Assembly: GCA_017937655.1 (NCBI GenBank)
Contig: JAGBDE010000008.1
Location: 1-64,000, forward strand
Direction of reading: 5' to 3'
Source: Clostridia bacterium
Lineage (GTDB): Bacteria > Bacillota > Clostridia > Christensenellales > Aristaeellaceae
DNA length: 64,000 nucleotides
Shown: positions 16,310-24,017 of the stretch, piece by piece
Layout: every line of letters begins with the position of its first letter
How positions within the stretch are numbered: position 1 is the stretch's first letter
The notes under the pieces: model-generated
Seen by the model: only the letters and a program-made list of their open reading frames with translations
Database searches by the model: none
Told to the model about the DNA's origin: nothing
Made by a program: the position numbers and the translations under genes

Positions 16310-17943
16310 GCTCCGCCCTCTTTCCGGCCGTTGCGCCTGCAAAGCTCCGCCGCATCTTCCAGGGTGACCGCATAGTCAAACCAGCCCCGGGTCATGCGGC
16401 TGACGGCGGTGGTGTAGAAGCTGTTTTCGTGAAAAAACTGCCGGGGCGCGCCCTGGGACACGATCTGCCCCCGGAAGAACATGGCGCAGCGGTCGGCGCA
16501 GGCGGCGGCAAACTCCACGTCATGGGTCACCACCAGAATGGTCATGCCTTGCTGCTTCAAGTTTTTCAGCACGGTGATGAGTTTCGCTTTTGCGGATGCG
16601 TCCACCCCCTTGGTGGGCTCGTCCAGAAGCAGCAGCCGGGGCCGGGTGGCCAGCACCCTGGCCAACGCTACCAACTGCTGCTGGCCGCCGGACAGGTCGT
16701 AGGGGTGCTGATGGAACAGGGGCAGCAGGTCAAAGGGCAGCAGTTCCAGCCCGACCTCCGCGCCTGCAAGCTCCTCCCCCACCGTGTTTTTCAAAAACAC
16801 CGTCTGCACGTCCTGGGGCAGCATGGCCAGGCACTCCCGGTACAGGCTCTGGTTTTTGTACTCCTTCAGCTTTTTGCCAAACACTTTCACCTGGCCCGCA
16901 TACGGCCGGTGCAGCCCTGCCGCCACGCTGAGGGTGGTGGTTTTGCCCGATCCATTGCCCCCCAGAATGCAGCAGATTTCTCCCTCCCGGGCCGTGAAAC
17001 TGAGGCCCCGAAGCACATCCGGGGCGTTTTTTTCGTAGCGGAAAAACACGTCCGAAAATTCCAGGGCCGCCGACTCATTCCCCGGGGCCGATTCCTCCGG
17101 CAGGCTGCGCAAATCATTGCGATAGCTTTCTGCCACAAACCGCCGGCCCTCCCGCACGTCCAGCGGGCAGGGGCCATCGGCCTGCAAAGCGTGGTACAGC
17201 CTGGGCGCGGCGGGCATGGCGCAAAGCAGCTCCTGCCGCCCCTTCAGCCCAGCAATCACCTGCCGCGGCGCATCAAGGGCCAGCATTTGGCCGCCGTCCA
17301 GCACCATCAGCCGGTCGCACAGGGGGACGACCTCCTCCAGCCGATGTTCCGCCATCAGCACCGTGAGGCCCGTATCCCGGTTCAGTTTGCGCACGGTGGC
17401 GATGAACTCGGATGCAGCAATGGGATCCAGCTGGGCGGTGGGTTCGTCCAGGATGAGAACCTCCGGCTGCATGACCATGACCGCCGCCAGATTGAGCAGC
17501 TGCTTCTGGCCGCCGGAAAGCTGGCTGACCGGCCGGTCAAACCAGTCCTCAATGCCGAAATACGCGGCCATCTCCGCCATGCGCCGGGCCATGACCGGCT
17601 GGGGCAGGTTCCTGTTTTCCAGTCCGAAGGCCAGCTCGTGCCAGACCTTATCCGTCACGATCTGCTCCTCCGGCCGCTGCATCACATACCCAATGCGAAA
17701 CGCCGTGGCCCCGTCAGGCAGATCCTCCAGGGGGATGCCCTCCAGCAGAATGCGGCCGGTTTTGTCGCCCAGGGGGGCCAGCTCCGGCTTGAGCAACCGC
17801 AGCAAGGTGGACTTCCCGCTGCCGGTCAGGCCGCACAGGGCGACCATCTCGCCCCTCTGAACCGCAAAGCTGACGTCCTTCACCGCCGGGGCCTTGCCGC
17901 CGGGGTAGGTAAAGCTCAGATTTTCGACTGCAATAAGCGCCAC
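16306..17943 (-). CDS. Fused double ATPase of an ECF transporter (EcfA-EcfA')
   Basis: 545 residues carrying two ABC ATPase domains in tandem. First: GLTGSGKS, LSGGQKQ, LILDEPT, followed by MAEHRLEEV. Second (from about 285): GGNGSGKT, LSGGQQQ, LLLDEPTKGVD and VTHDVEF. In most bacteria EcfA and EcfA' are separate chains; here one protein supplies both. It powers vitamin uptake together with EcfT and the S component. It overlaps ecfT by 28 nt and the S-component gene by 4 nt, so expression is tightly coupled. Confidence 0.9.
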   Translation of the reverse strand: MALIAVENLSFTYPGGKAPAVKDVSFAVQRGEMVALCGLTGSGKSTLLRLLKPELAPLGDKTGRILLEGIPLEDLPDGATAFRIGYVMQRPEEQIVTDKVWHELAFGLENRNLPQPVMARRMAEMAAYFGIEDWFDRPVSQLSGGQKQLLNLAAVMVMQPEVLILDEPTAQLDPIAASEFIATVRKLNRDTGLTVLMAEHRLEEVVPLCDRLMVLDGGQMLALDAPRQVIAGLKGRQELLCAMPAAPRLYHALQADGPCPLDVREGRRFVAESYRNDLRSLPEESAPGNESAALEFSDVFFRYEKNAPDVLRGLSFTAREGEICCILGGNGSGKTTTLSVAAGLHRPYAGQVKVFGKKLKEYKNQSLYRECLAMLPQDVQTVFLKNTVGEELAGAEVGLELLPFDLLPLFHQHPYDLSGGQQQLVALARVLATRPRLLLLDEPTKGVDASAKAKLITVLKNLKQQGMTILVVTHDVEFAAACADRCAMFFRGQIVSQGAPRQFFHENSFYTTAVSRMTRGWFDYAVTLEDAAELCRRNGRKEGGA

Positions 17944-18779
17944 CGGATGGCCTCCTTTAACTGAAAGATTGCGGGCAGCAGGGCCAGCACGGCGTAGGCC
18001 GCATAGCCCAAGACGCTCAGCGCCGTCATGGGCGCGGCGGAAAGCTGCGGATAAAATGCGAACCGTCGGCTTTGCGCACCCGCCAGCGCAAGGCCCGCCA
18101 GCGCCAGCGATATCACCGCCAGCAAAACGTCGCCCGTGCGCCAGGAAAACAAGAAAAAGCGGGAACGCGGGCCAAGGCCGTAACCCCGGGCCGACATACT
18201 GTCCGCGGTGACGATGCCGTTTTCCAGGGCCCAGGTGGTCAGAATGGAAAACTCCCGTGCGCCGCCCCGGAGGCCGTCCACCAAATTGTCCTCCCGGTAG
18301 AGACCCAGGGCCAGCTGCGCCTGATGCACCTTCCGGCCCTGACGACCAAGCAGGGGCACGTACCGCAGCGCCATGGACAAAACCAGCGCCAGCTTGGGGC
18401 TGAGGCCGCCAAACAGGTACAGCAGCTTATCGCTGGTCATGATGGCGGAAAATCCCCGCAGCCAGTACAGCGCGGCAAGGAGCATCCCCCCGGCGGCCAG
18501 GCCGTAAAGCAGGGCCTCCAGGGTAATGGGGCTGTGATTCAGCACAAACAGCACCGTCCGCCCGTTGTGGGAAACCAGCGGGTTGATGAGGGCCGTGGCC
18601 AGAAACAGCCCCAGGGCAAACCCATGCCCCCGCCTTCCGCCCAGCACAAAGAAGGTCAGGAGGGCCCCCGCCAGCGAGATGCTGAGAATCACCGGTTCCA
18701 TGCACAGCATGGCCACCCCGGCCGTCGCCAGGAAATACACCGCCAGCGCCACCGGGTTTCTGTCCGCAAAGCTCCTCAT
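17916..18779 (-). CDS. ecfT: EcfT transmembrane coupling protein
   Basis: 287 residues, multiple membrane helices and the coupling motif SMSARGYGLG (Ala-Arg-Gly) that contacts the ATPases. It joins the ATPases to the S component in the membrane. Located between the intrinsic-factor-like gene (17-bp gap) and the ATPase fusion. A dedicated, operon-encoded EcfT points to a group I ECF transporter rather than a shared group II module. Confidence 0.88.
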   Translation of the reverse strand: MRSFADRNPVALAVYFLATAGVAMLCMEPVILSISLAGALLTFFVLGGRRGHGFALGLFLATALINPLVSHNGRTVLFVLNHSPITLEALLYGLAAGGMLLAALYWLRGFSAIMTSDKLLYLFGGLSPKLALVLSMALRYVPLLGRQGRKVHQAQLALGLYREDNLVDGLRGGAREFSILTTWALENGIVTADSMSARGYGLGPRSRFFLFSWRTGDVLLAVISLALAGLALAGAQSRRFAFYPQLSAAPMTALSVLGYAAYAVLALLPAIFQLKEAIRWRLLQSKI

Positions 18780-18796
18780 GGAGGCCCTCCTTTCCT

Positions 18797-20281
18797 TCAG
18801 TTCAGGTCGTTGCCCATTTCACAGGTGTACAGCCATTCAATTTTGTCCCCGTCCTGCAGGGCGTACTGCTCGCAGCCCTGGTCGGCCTCTTGGCCGTTGA
18901 CCCGGAAAATCCAGCCGGACAGGTCGCCGAAATCAAACTCATACAGATTGCTGATGCCGACCACATACCGCATGCCCGCCCCGCCGTTGGTTTCCAGGTG
19001 GATGCGGTGCACCTGGGCGGCCTCGGTGAGGATGGTGTAGACCGTGTCCCCCGGGGCGATAGGAAAGCTGGTTTCCGGCAAGATCAGGCCGTCCTGGGGC
19101 ACGTGGTCAGGCTTCTTTTCCAGCACATCGCAGCGGATGGACAGGGTCACGGCGCCCACGGCGTTTTCCTTGGTGATGGCCTGGCCGGAATAATAACGGT
19201 CTGCCGACTGGAAGTCCAGGCTCCATACCAGGCCGACCAAAACGGCTGCCATCACCAGCACCGCCAGGAAATTCTTGCCGCTGCGTTTTTTCAAAATCAG
19301 AAGCAAAACACAAGCCAGAGCTGCCATCCCGGCGATGACCAGACTGGCCACGGTCTTGCCGTCCAGGGAGGTTTTCATCGCAGGTTCCTGCCCGGGATCC
19401 AGCAGGTAGATGCTTTGCTTGCCCTCCATCAGCCGCTGATAGGCCGCCAGGGCAAAGAACACCTGGGTGGCGGCGTTGGGATTGCTGCCGCCGCCAAGGG
19501 TGTGGCTGAAACTGCCGTCCGGCAGGCGATAGAGCAGCATGCCATCCAGCAGGGTGTTTCCTTTTTTGAGGAAGCGTTCGTCCTGCAAGCCATCCACGCC
19601 CAGAGAAGCCAGAGCAATCAGCACCTGGGCGGCGCTTTCCGGATTCCCCACGCCGTAGCTGGCAAAGCCGCCGTCCTCCCGCTGCCGGCTTTCCAGCAGC
19701 AAGAGGCCCTTGTCCACAGCGGCGGTCACCCGGTCGTCCCGGCCGTAATCCGGGGCCAATGCCTGCAGGGCCATGGCCGTCACGTCCACGTCGGATACCG
19801 GGCCGGATACCGCCCAGCCGCCGTCTTCCAGCTGCAGGGACAGCAGCGCGTCCACCGCCCCGGGCCGGTCGCCGGGGATGCCGTTGTTCATCAAATGCAG
19901 GCCGAAAATCCAGCTCATGACCCCCTGCTGCCCCACGGATTCCTCCGCCAGGCGGGCGATCAGCTCCCCGTCGCCCCCAACGGCCAGCAGCGCAAAGGCA
20001 TACTTGAGCCGGGTGGACACCGAGCGCACGACGGTTCCTGCCAGATATTCCTCCAGCCGCTGCCGATAGGCCGAGAAATCATACTCTGTGCCGCTTTGCC
20101 GCAGCGCGATGACCGTCCACTCGTCGCCCACGTCGGCATGGTCCAGCCACGCCTGAACGTCGGCGACGCCTGCGCGCTCCATCATGCCGGAAAGAACTTC
20201 CCCGGCCAGGGTCGGCGCTCCGTCTGCCAGAGCGGCGGGCAATATCAGCAGACACAAGAGAAATGCAACAAATCTCTTCAT
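18797..20281 (-). CDS. Intrinsic-factor/transcobalamin-like membrane protein: alpha-alpha barrel plus DUF4430
   Basis: 494 residues. Signal peptide (KRFVAFLLCLLILPAALA). Residues about 30-300 contain prenyltransferase/squalene-cyclase-type repeats (LEDGGWAVSG, QREDGGFASYGVGNPES, LPDGSFSHTLGG), i.e. an alpha-alpha barrel. Two hydrophobic helices follow (about 313-333 and 340-357), then a DUF4430 domain to the C-terminus with GISNLYEFDFGDLSGWIFRV...DGDKIEWLYT. Animal intrinsic factor and transcobalamin combine the same two folds to bind cobalamin between them. Here the pair is split by membrane helices and lies in an ECF operon under a cobalamin riboswitch, so it probably captures corrinoids at the cell surface. 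Binding is inferred. Confidence 0.8.
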   Translation of the reverse strand: MKRFVAFLLCLLILPAALADGAPTLAGEVLSGMMERAGVADVQAWLDHADVGDEWTVIALRQSGTEYDFSAYRQRLEEYLAGTVVRSVSTRLKYAFALLAVGGDGELIARLAEESVGQQGVMSWIFGLHLMNNGIPGDRPGAVDALLSLQLEDGGWAVSGPVSDVDVTAMALQALAPDYGRDDRVTAAVDKGLLLLESRQREDGGFASYGVGNPESAAQVLIALASLGVDGLQDERFLKKGNTLLDGMLLYRLPDGSFSHTLGGGSNPNAATQVFFALAAYQRLMEGKQSIYLLDPGQEPAMKTSLDGKTVASLVIAGMAALACVLLLILKKRSGKNFLAVLVMAAVLVGLVWSLDFQSADRYYSGQAITKENAVGAVTLSIRCDVLEKKPDHVPQDGLILPETSFPIAPGDTVYTILTEAAQVHRIHLETNGGAGMRYVVGISNLYEFDFGDLSGWIFRVNGQEADQGCEQYALQDGDKIEWLYTCEMGNDLN

Positions 20282-20282
20282 G

Positions 20283-20969
20283 TTACTTCACAATGACCAC
20301 GCACACCGGGGTGACCAGGTTCAGGGTCTCGCTGGACGCGCTGATCAGGTATTCTCCGGCCTCCGCGCAGGTGAAGACCACCTTGCCCTCGGCGTCCGTC
20401 ACCCATTCCGTGGGCTGACCGTCCACCGTGATGACCGCGCCTTCCACCGGCATCGCAACGGGATTCCATTCCGCGTCAAAGCCGGCGGCATACAGGGTCA
20501 GGGGCAATTCTGCGCCCAGCTCCGCTTCCACCACATCCGCGTCAAAGTAGCAATAGGTGTCGCTCCAGGCGGTCAGGTCGGTAAAGGCGTAGGCCTTTAC
20601 GTGGTCGCCAGGCTGAACCGGATCCAGCAGGCTCCAGGCGGACGCATTGTTCAGATAATAGCCATAGCTGCCGCCGTTTTCCACGCCCCACAGCCTCATC
20701 AGGGACAGGCCGAACTCCGTCTCCTCCGTGGCATAGGCGGCCTCGCCGTCGGGATGCCGGGCCACATGCGCCAGCTGCAGCGCATCGCTGATGGTCAGCA
20801 CGCCGTCGCCGTCCACGTCGGTCACATCCACAGGCTCCAGGGCCAGCACCAGCGCGCCGGTATCGTCGGTCAGGCTGACAAACACCTGGGTGGATGCAGG
20901 GGCCTCCGCCGCACAGGCAGCGGCCAGGAGCATCATCAGGGAAAGTGCAAGGGTCAGGATCTTTTTCAT
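20283..20969 (-). CDS. Secreted DUF4430-like protein with a dockerin-like calcium motif
   Basis: 228 residues; start at 20969 follows AAAAAAGGAGACGAAACCC. Signal peptide KKILTLALSLMMLLAAACAAEA, with a Cys that could be a weak lipobox. Residues about 45-65 read DVTDVDGDGVLTISDALQLA, an EF-hand-like loop as in a dockerin half-repeat. The middle (LWGVENGGSYGYYLNNASAW...PGDHVKAYAF) resembles a DUF4430/transcobalamin-like domain, and the C-terminus is an Ig-like module (VEGAVITVDGQPTEWVTD). It ends 1 nt before the next gene. Likely a second extracytoplasmic corrinoid-binding subunit. Confidence 0.65.
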   Translation of the reverse strand: MKKILTLALSLMMLLAAACAAEAPASTQVFVSLTDDTGALVLALEPVDVTDVDGDGVLTISDALQLAHVARHPDGEAAYATEETEFGLSLMRLWGVENGGSYGYYLNNASAWSLLDPVQPGDHVKAYAFTDLTAWSDTYCYFDADVVEAELGAELPLTLYAAGFDAEWNPVAMPVEGAVITVDGQPTEWVTDAEGKVVFTCAEAGEYLISASSETLNLVTPVCVVIVK

Positions 20970-21024
20970 GGGTTTCGTCTCCTTTTTTGGGATGATGTAT
21001 CGCACGCGTTAAGCCGCGCATCGA

Positions 21025-21261
21025 TCATGGATGTTCCGTGGGCTTTATTTGAGCTCTGCGCCGTTTTTTTGATTTCGGCGGCCGGGGCTCCTTCAGACCG
21101 GCAGCTTCCAGCGCCCTTGGCCAGGGCCCCAGGAAGGCCTTGATGCGGCTTCTGTCCACCTCACCAAAGTCCTCCTTTTTGGGCAGGCGGTTCAATTCGC
21201 CCGCACGCTGTTGCAGCTGCGTGATCGCCCACTGCTTTTTGTCCTCCGAGGGCACATCCAT
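21025..21261 (-). CDS. Small protein with an HNH-associated-repeat-like motif
   Basis: 78 residues from the ATG at 21261. A GTG at 21321 would give 98 residues but would place a strong terminator hairpin inside the coding region, so I prefer the shorter form. The core LNRLPKKEDFGEVDRSRIKAFLGPWPRALEAAGL resembles the short repeat found beside HNH homing endonucleases (L..P....F........F..W..AL.AAGL); here it stands alone. Basic tail PPKSKKRRR. It is the first gene after the cobalamin riboswitch; its role is unknown. Confidence 0.5.
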   Translation of the reverse strand: MDVPSEDKKQWAITQLQQRAGELNRLPKKEDFGEVDRSRIKAFLGPWPRALEAAGLKEPRPPKSKKRRRAQIKPTEHP

Positions 21262-21276
21262 CACCCCAAACAAAAA

Positions 21277-21306
21277 TACTCTTTTGAATTGCGGTTCAAA
21301 AGAGTA
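21277..21306 (-). terminator. Intrinsic terminator in the riboswitch leader
   Basis: Perfect 12-bp arms TACTCTTTTGAA and TTCAAAAGAGTA with a 6-nt loop; in minus-strand orientation followed by TTTTTG. It lies between the cobalamin aptamer and the first open reading frame. Confidence 0.85.
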
Positions 21307-21342
21307 CAACAGATCAGCCACGGCAAGGCCGGGCCCGGCTCC

Positions 21343-21394
21343 AAAAAAGAGCGCAGACCCTCACGCGCCCGGCGGCGATTGATCGGTTGCACTC
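21343..21394 (-). terminator. Possible expression-platform terminator
   Basis: On the minus strand GAGTGCA and TGCGCTC (one G-U pair) close a GC-rich interior and are followed by TTTTTT. It begins about 27 nt after the aptamer and is a second candidate switch terminator. Confidence 0.45.
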
Positions 21395-21420
21395 TTCACA
21401 CCAAATTGTGGTAAACCTGA

Positions 21421-21610
21421 AAAATACGGCAGGTATCCTGACTTATGACAACGCAGGGCCGTCCCCCGCGAAAGAACACCCTTCTCAGGGCCAGGCCCCA
21501 ATGGATATGTGTTCCCCTTCTCATCAAATACAGTAATGGCGGTTGTTCCGGATTCAAACCGGATTCCCTATTGCTTCTACTCAGTCTACAACTTTTCAAA
21601 CCGTATTTTC
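21421..21610 (-). ncRNA. Cobalamin riboswitch aptamer
   Basis: P1 is formed by AAAATACGG and CCGTATTTT at the two ends (9 bp). Between them, minus strand, are conserved cobalamin-aptamer blocks: AATAGGGAATCCGG (5' part), TTTGAATCCGGA, and the 3' signature AAGTCAGGATACCTGCC, the hallmark of this class. It precedes the DUF4430/ECF operon and should switch it off when adenosyl- or methylcobalamin is plentiful, through the terminators downstream. Confidence 0.9.
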
Positions 21611-21636
21611 ATCAACAGTATGCATTTGTCCCTTCG

Positions 21637-21666
21637 ATTGTAGCATCCCCCAAAAGCCCATGTCAA
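21637..21666 (-). promoter_or_regulatory. Promoter of the cobalamin riboswitch operon
   Basis: Minus strand TTGACA, 18 bp, TACAAT. Start near 21630, about 20 nt upstream of the aptamer. Confidence 0.75.
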
Positions 21667-21677
21667 CCCCGGGCACA

Positions 21678-21704
21678 GAAAAGGGACGACCATGTGGCCG
21701 TCCC
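21678..21704 (-). terminator. Terminator of the SH3-repeat gene
   Basis: GGGACGGCC-ACAT-GGTCGTCCC on the minus strand followed by TTTTC, just after the stop at 21712. Confidence 0.85.
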
Positions 21705-21711
21705 AAATGAA

Positions 21712-23043
21712 TCAATAATAGGGGTTGAGAGGGATGCCGTTAAGGGGCAGCGTGTTGCTGTCAAAGCGATTGTAGCCTGTCCAGAGCCACTTATTGCCCA
21801 CATGCACTTCCACCCACCAGATGCCGTTGTAGCTGTCCCAGGCGCGGGAGCGGACTTCCACCCACACGTTCGCCAGCTGGTTGTAAGAGCCTGTATCGTC
21901 ATACCAGGTACCAGGGCCGCTGCGGGTAGAAAGCCGCTGGAGGGTATAGCCATACACCGTCTGCCCGAAAACCGGGCCACTATATTCAATCCAAGTCATT
22001 TCCGTGGGGGCGACGGTAGGTACTGCCGTGGGAACCGCAGTAGGGATTGGCGTAGGAACAGGCGTGGGGACCGGCGTGGGAGCACGGGTCACCGTCACCA
22101 CCGGCGGCACCGTAGGCATAGAATTGAACAAAGGAATAGAATCCAGAGGCAAAGTAGTGGAATCAAAGCGAGAATAGTTGGTCCACAACCATTCCGCACC
22201 AATGAGCACTTCCACCCACCACATATCGTTGCCATCGTCCCAGGCACGGCTGCGGATGGGCAACCACTGATTCTTCAGGGCATTATAGGTGCCACCGCCA
22301 CCATAATTGCTGCCGGGACCTTTACGGCAGGAAATACGCTGCACCGAATAGCCCCACAGTACGCCAGACAAATCGGGCTGCACAGCGATACCGTGGATGG
22401 GTAGGTCGTAAATATTCAGGGTGTTGCTGTCAAAGCGGTCATAGGGCGTCCAGAGCCACTTGCCGTTGACCAAAACCTCTATCCACCACATCTCATTGGT
22501 ACCGTCCCATCCGCGGGAGCGGACGGACAGCCAGGTATTGGCTAATTCACTGTAATTCCCCCCAGAAGAATAGCTGCTGCTGGGGCCGGTACGAGTGGAG
22601 ATGCGCTTGATGGCATACGCGCTGAGGATGACCTCTTCCGGCTGAGGAGTGGGAGTGGGCGCCTGGGTCACAGGAGGATTTGTGGTTCCGCCGGAAGGCG
22701 TACCGCTCCACAAGGGAATGACTTCCAAGGGCAACGTCGCACTGTCAAAGCGCTTGTAGCCCGTCCAGAGCCACTGGTCGCCCACCAAGACTTCCACCCA
22801 CCAGATCTGGTTGCTGCTGTCCCAGGCACGGGAGCGCACCTGCACCCACACGTTTTTCAGGTGGTTGAATGTGCCCGTTTCCGCATAATTTGTGCCGGGG
22901 CCGCTGCGAGTGGACAGACGATCAATGGTATAGCCGTAAAGCACATCGGCGTCGGCCCGGGTCTCTGCAGGCACGCAGAGCACGCCCGCCAGCATGACCA
23001 GCAGGCACAGCAGCGATACAAGACGCATTCCGTTCTTGTTCAT
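21712..23043 (-). CDS. Secreted protein with four SH3-like repeats
   Basis: 443 residues; signal peptide (LVSLLCLLVMLAGVLCVPAETRA). Four copies of a unit of about 75 residues, each with RLSTRSGPGTNY, VRSRAWDS, WWVEVLVG and WLWTGYKRFDS. This is the layout of bacterial SH3 domains (RxGPGTNY signature) that bind cell-wall peptides. Unlike many SH3b proteins there is no hydrolase domain. Units are separated by Pro/Thr-rich linkers (TQAPTPTPQP; a longer PTPVPTPVPTPIPTA run between units 3 and 4). It probably attaches to the wall. GGGAG precedes the ATG; the esterase gene upstream ends 22 bp before it and is probably co-transcribed. Confidence 0.8.
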   Translation of the reverse strand: MNKNGMRLVSLLCLLVMLAGVLCVPAETRADADVLYGYTIDRLSTRSGPGTNYAETGTFNHLKNVWVQVRSRAWDSSNQIWWVEVLVGDQWLWTGYKRFDSATLPLEVIPLWSGTPSGGTTNPPVTQAPTPTPQPEEVILSAYAIKRISTRTGPSSSYSSGGNYSELANTWLSVRSRGWDGTNEMWWIEVLVNGKWLWTPYDRFDSNTLNIYDLPIHGIAVQPDLSGVLWGYSVQRISCRKGPGSNYGGGGTYNALKNQWLPIRSRAWDDGNDMWWVEVLIGAEWLWTNYSRFDSTTLPLDSIPLFNSMPTVPPVVTVTRAPTPVPTPVPTPIPTAVPTAVPTVAPTEMTWIEYSGPVFGQTVYGYTLQRLSTRSGPGTWYDDTGSYNQLANVWVEVRSRAWDSYNGIWWVEVHVGNKWLWTGYNRFDSNTLPLNGIPLNPYY

Positions 23044-23065
23044 GGTTCCGTCTCCCTTCCGTTGG

Positions 23066-23842
23066 TCAATTCATCATCCAGTCCAGGACTTTGACTACAT
23101 TCTCGCTCCAGAAGGCCATATCGTGGGTGCCGGGGCCTTCCCAGTAGGTGTGGGGGATGTGATGCTCGGTCATGAATTTGTCCATGTCCCGGTTGTTCTG
23201 CAAGAGGAAATCCTCGGTGCCGCAGCACATGCAGATGGCGGGCAACGCCTTGCCTTCCGCCTGGAGGCGGAGCATCAGAACCTCCGGGTTCACGTCCCGT
23301 TCCAAAACGGTGGCGGGATCGCCAAAGCACTCCCGATAGTAGTCGTAATTGGCCACCGCATTGCCTCCGCCGGGCTGCATGGTGGCAATCTCATGTACGA
23401 TAAACGCAGAGGACAGCGCGCCGATTTTCCCGAAAGTCTCCGGGTAGGCCAGGCCGGTGTGCAGCGCACCGAAGCCGCCCATGCTCAAGCCGCAGATGAA
23501 GGTATCCTCCGGCTTCATGGCCAGATGGAAGGTGCGGCGCACGTAGTCTACCAGCTCCACGCCCACCATGGTCTGGTACGCATGGCCGGTGGACAAGCCG
23601 TCCAGGTAGAAGGAGTTTTCCGCGCTGGGCATCACAATGGCCAGGTTGTACTTCTCCGCCACCCATTCCGGCACCCAGTTGCCCGCCTTGCCGGTGTAGC
23701 CGTGGAGCAAAAACAGGGTCTTCATGGGCTGGTTCAGCCGGCTTTGATCCGCCTCGGGGCGGGGATCATTGGGAAGATACATCTCAAAGGAAGTCTGGCG
23801 GCGAAGCGCGCTGGAAAAATACTCGATGCGTAAATAGGCCAC
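23066..23842 (-). CDS. Esterase family alpha/beta hydrolase
   Basis: 258 residues from a GTG at 23842, chosen because CAGGAGGAACCATC sits just upstream; the frame is open further but without a ribosome site. LFLLHGYTGKAGNW oxyanion region, nucleophile Ser in CGLSMGGFGALH, likely Asp in TEDFLLQ and His in GTHDMAFW complete an esterase D/feruloyl-esterase-like triad. No signal peptide. It may deacylate imported glycans or other small esters. First gene of a minus-strand unit with the SH3-repeat gene. Confidence 0.82.
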   Translation of the reverse strand: MAYLRIEYFSSALRRQTSFEMYLPNDPRPEADQSRLNQPMKTLFLLHGYTGKAGNWVPEWVAEKYNLAIVMPSAENSFYLDGLSTGHAYQTMVGVELVDYVRRTFHLAMKPEDTFICGLSMGGFGALHTGLAYPETFGKIGALSSAFIVHEIATMQPGGGNAVANYDYYRECFGDPATVLERDVNPEVLMLRLQAEGKALPAICMCCGTEDFLLQNNRDMDKFMTEHHIPHTYWEGPGTHDMAFWSENVVKVLDWMMN

Positions 23843-23886
23843 GATGGTTCCTCCTGCCAAATGGGATGAAAGTTTTGTTACCAATC

Positions 23887-23915
23887 AGTATAACGGAAAA
23901 CCGATGTTTTTTCAA
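23887..23915 (-). promoter_or_regulatory. Promoter of the esterase/SH3 unit
   Basis: Minus strand TTGAAA, 17 bp, TATACT. It lies 45 bp upstream of the GTG start. Confidence 0.7.
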
Positions 23916-23946
23916 TATTCTTCCACCTGCCAAAAACCTGGGCCAC

Positions 23947-23975
23947 TTGTGTTTGCCCCTTGGGCTTGCTATAAT
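23947..23975 (+). promoter_or_regulatory. Promoter of the alpha-galactosidase unit
   Basis: TTGTGT, 17 bp, TATAAT with TGC before it (extended -10). Divergent from the esterase promoter. Confidence 0.65.
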
Positions 23976-24017
23976 GACAGTATGTTTTTCCGATGTTTAT
24001 ATAACGAGGTGACGCAC

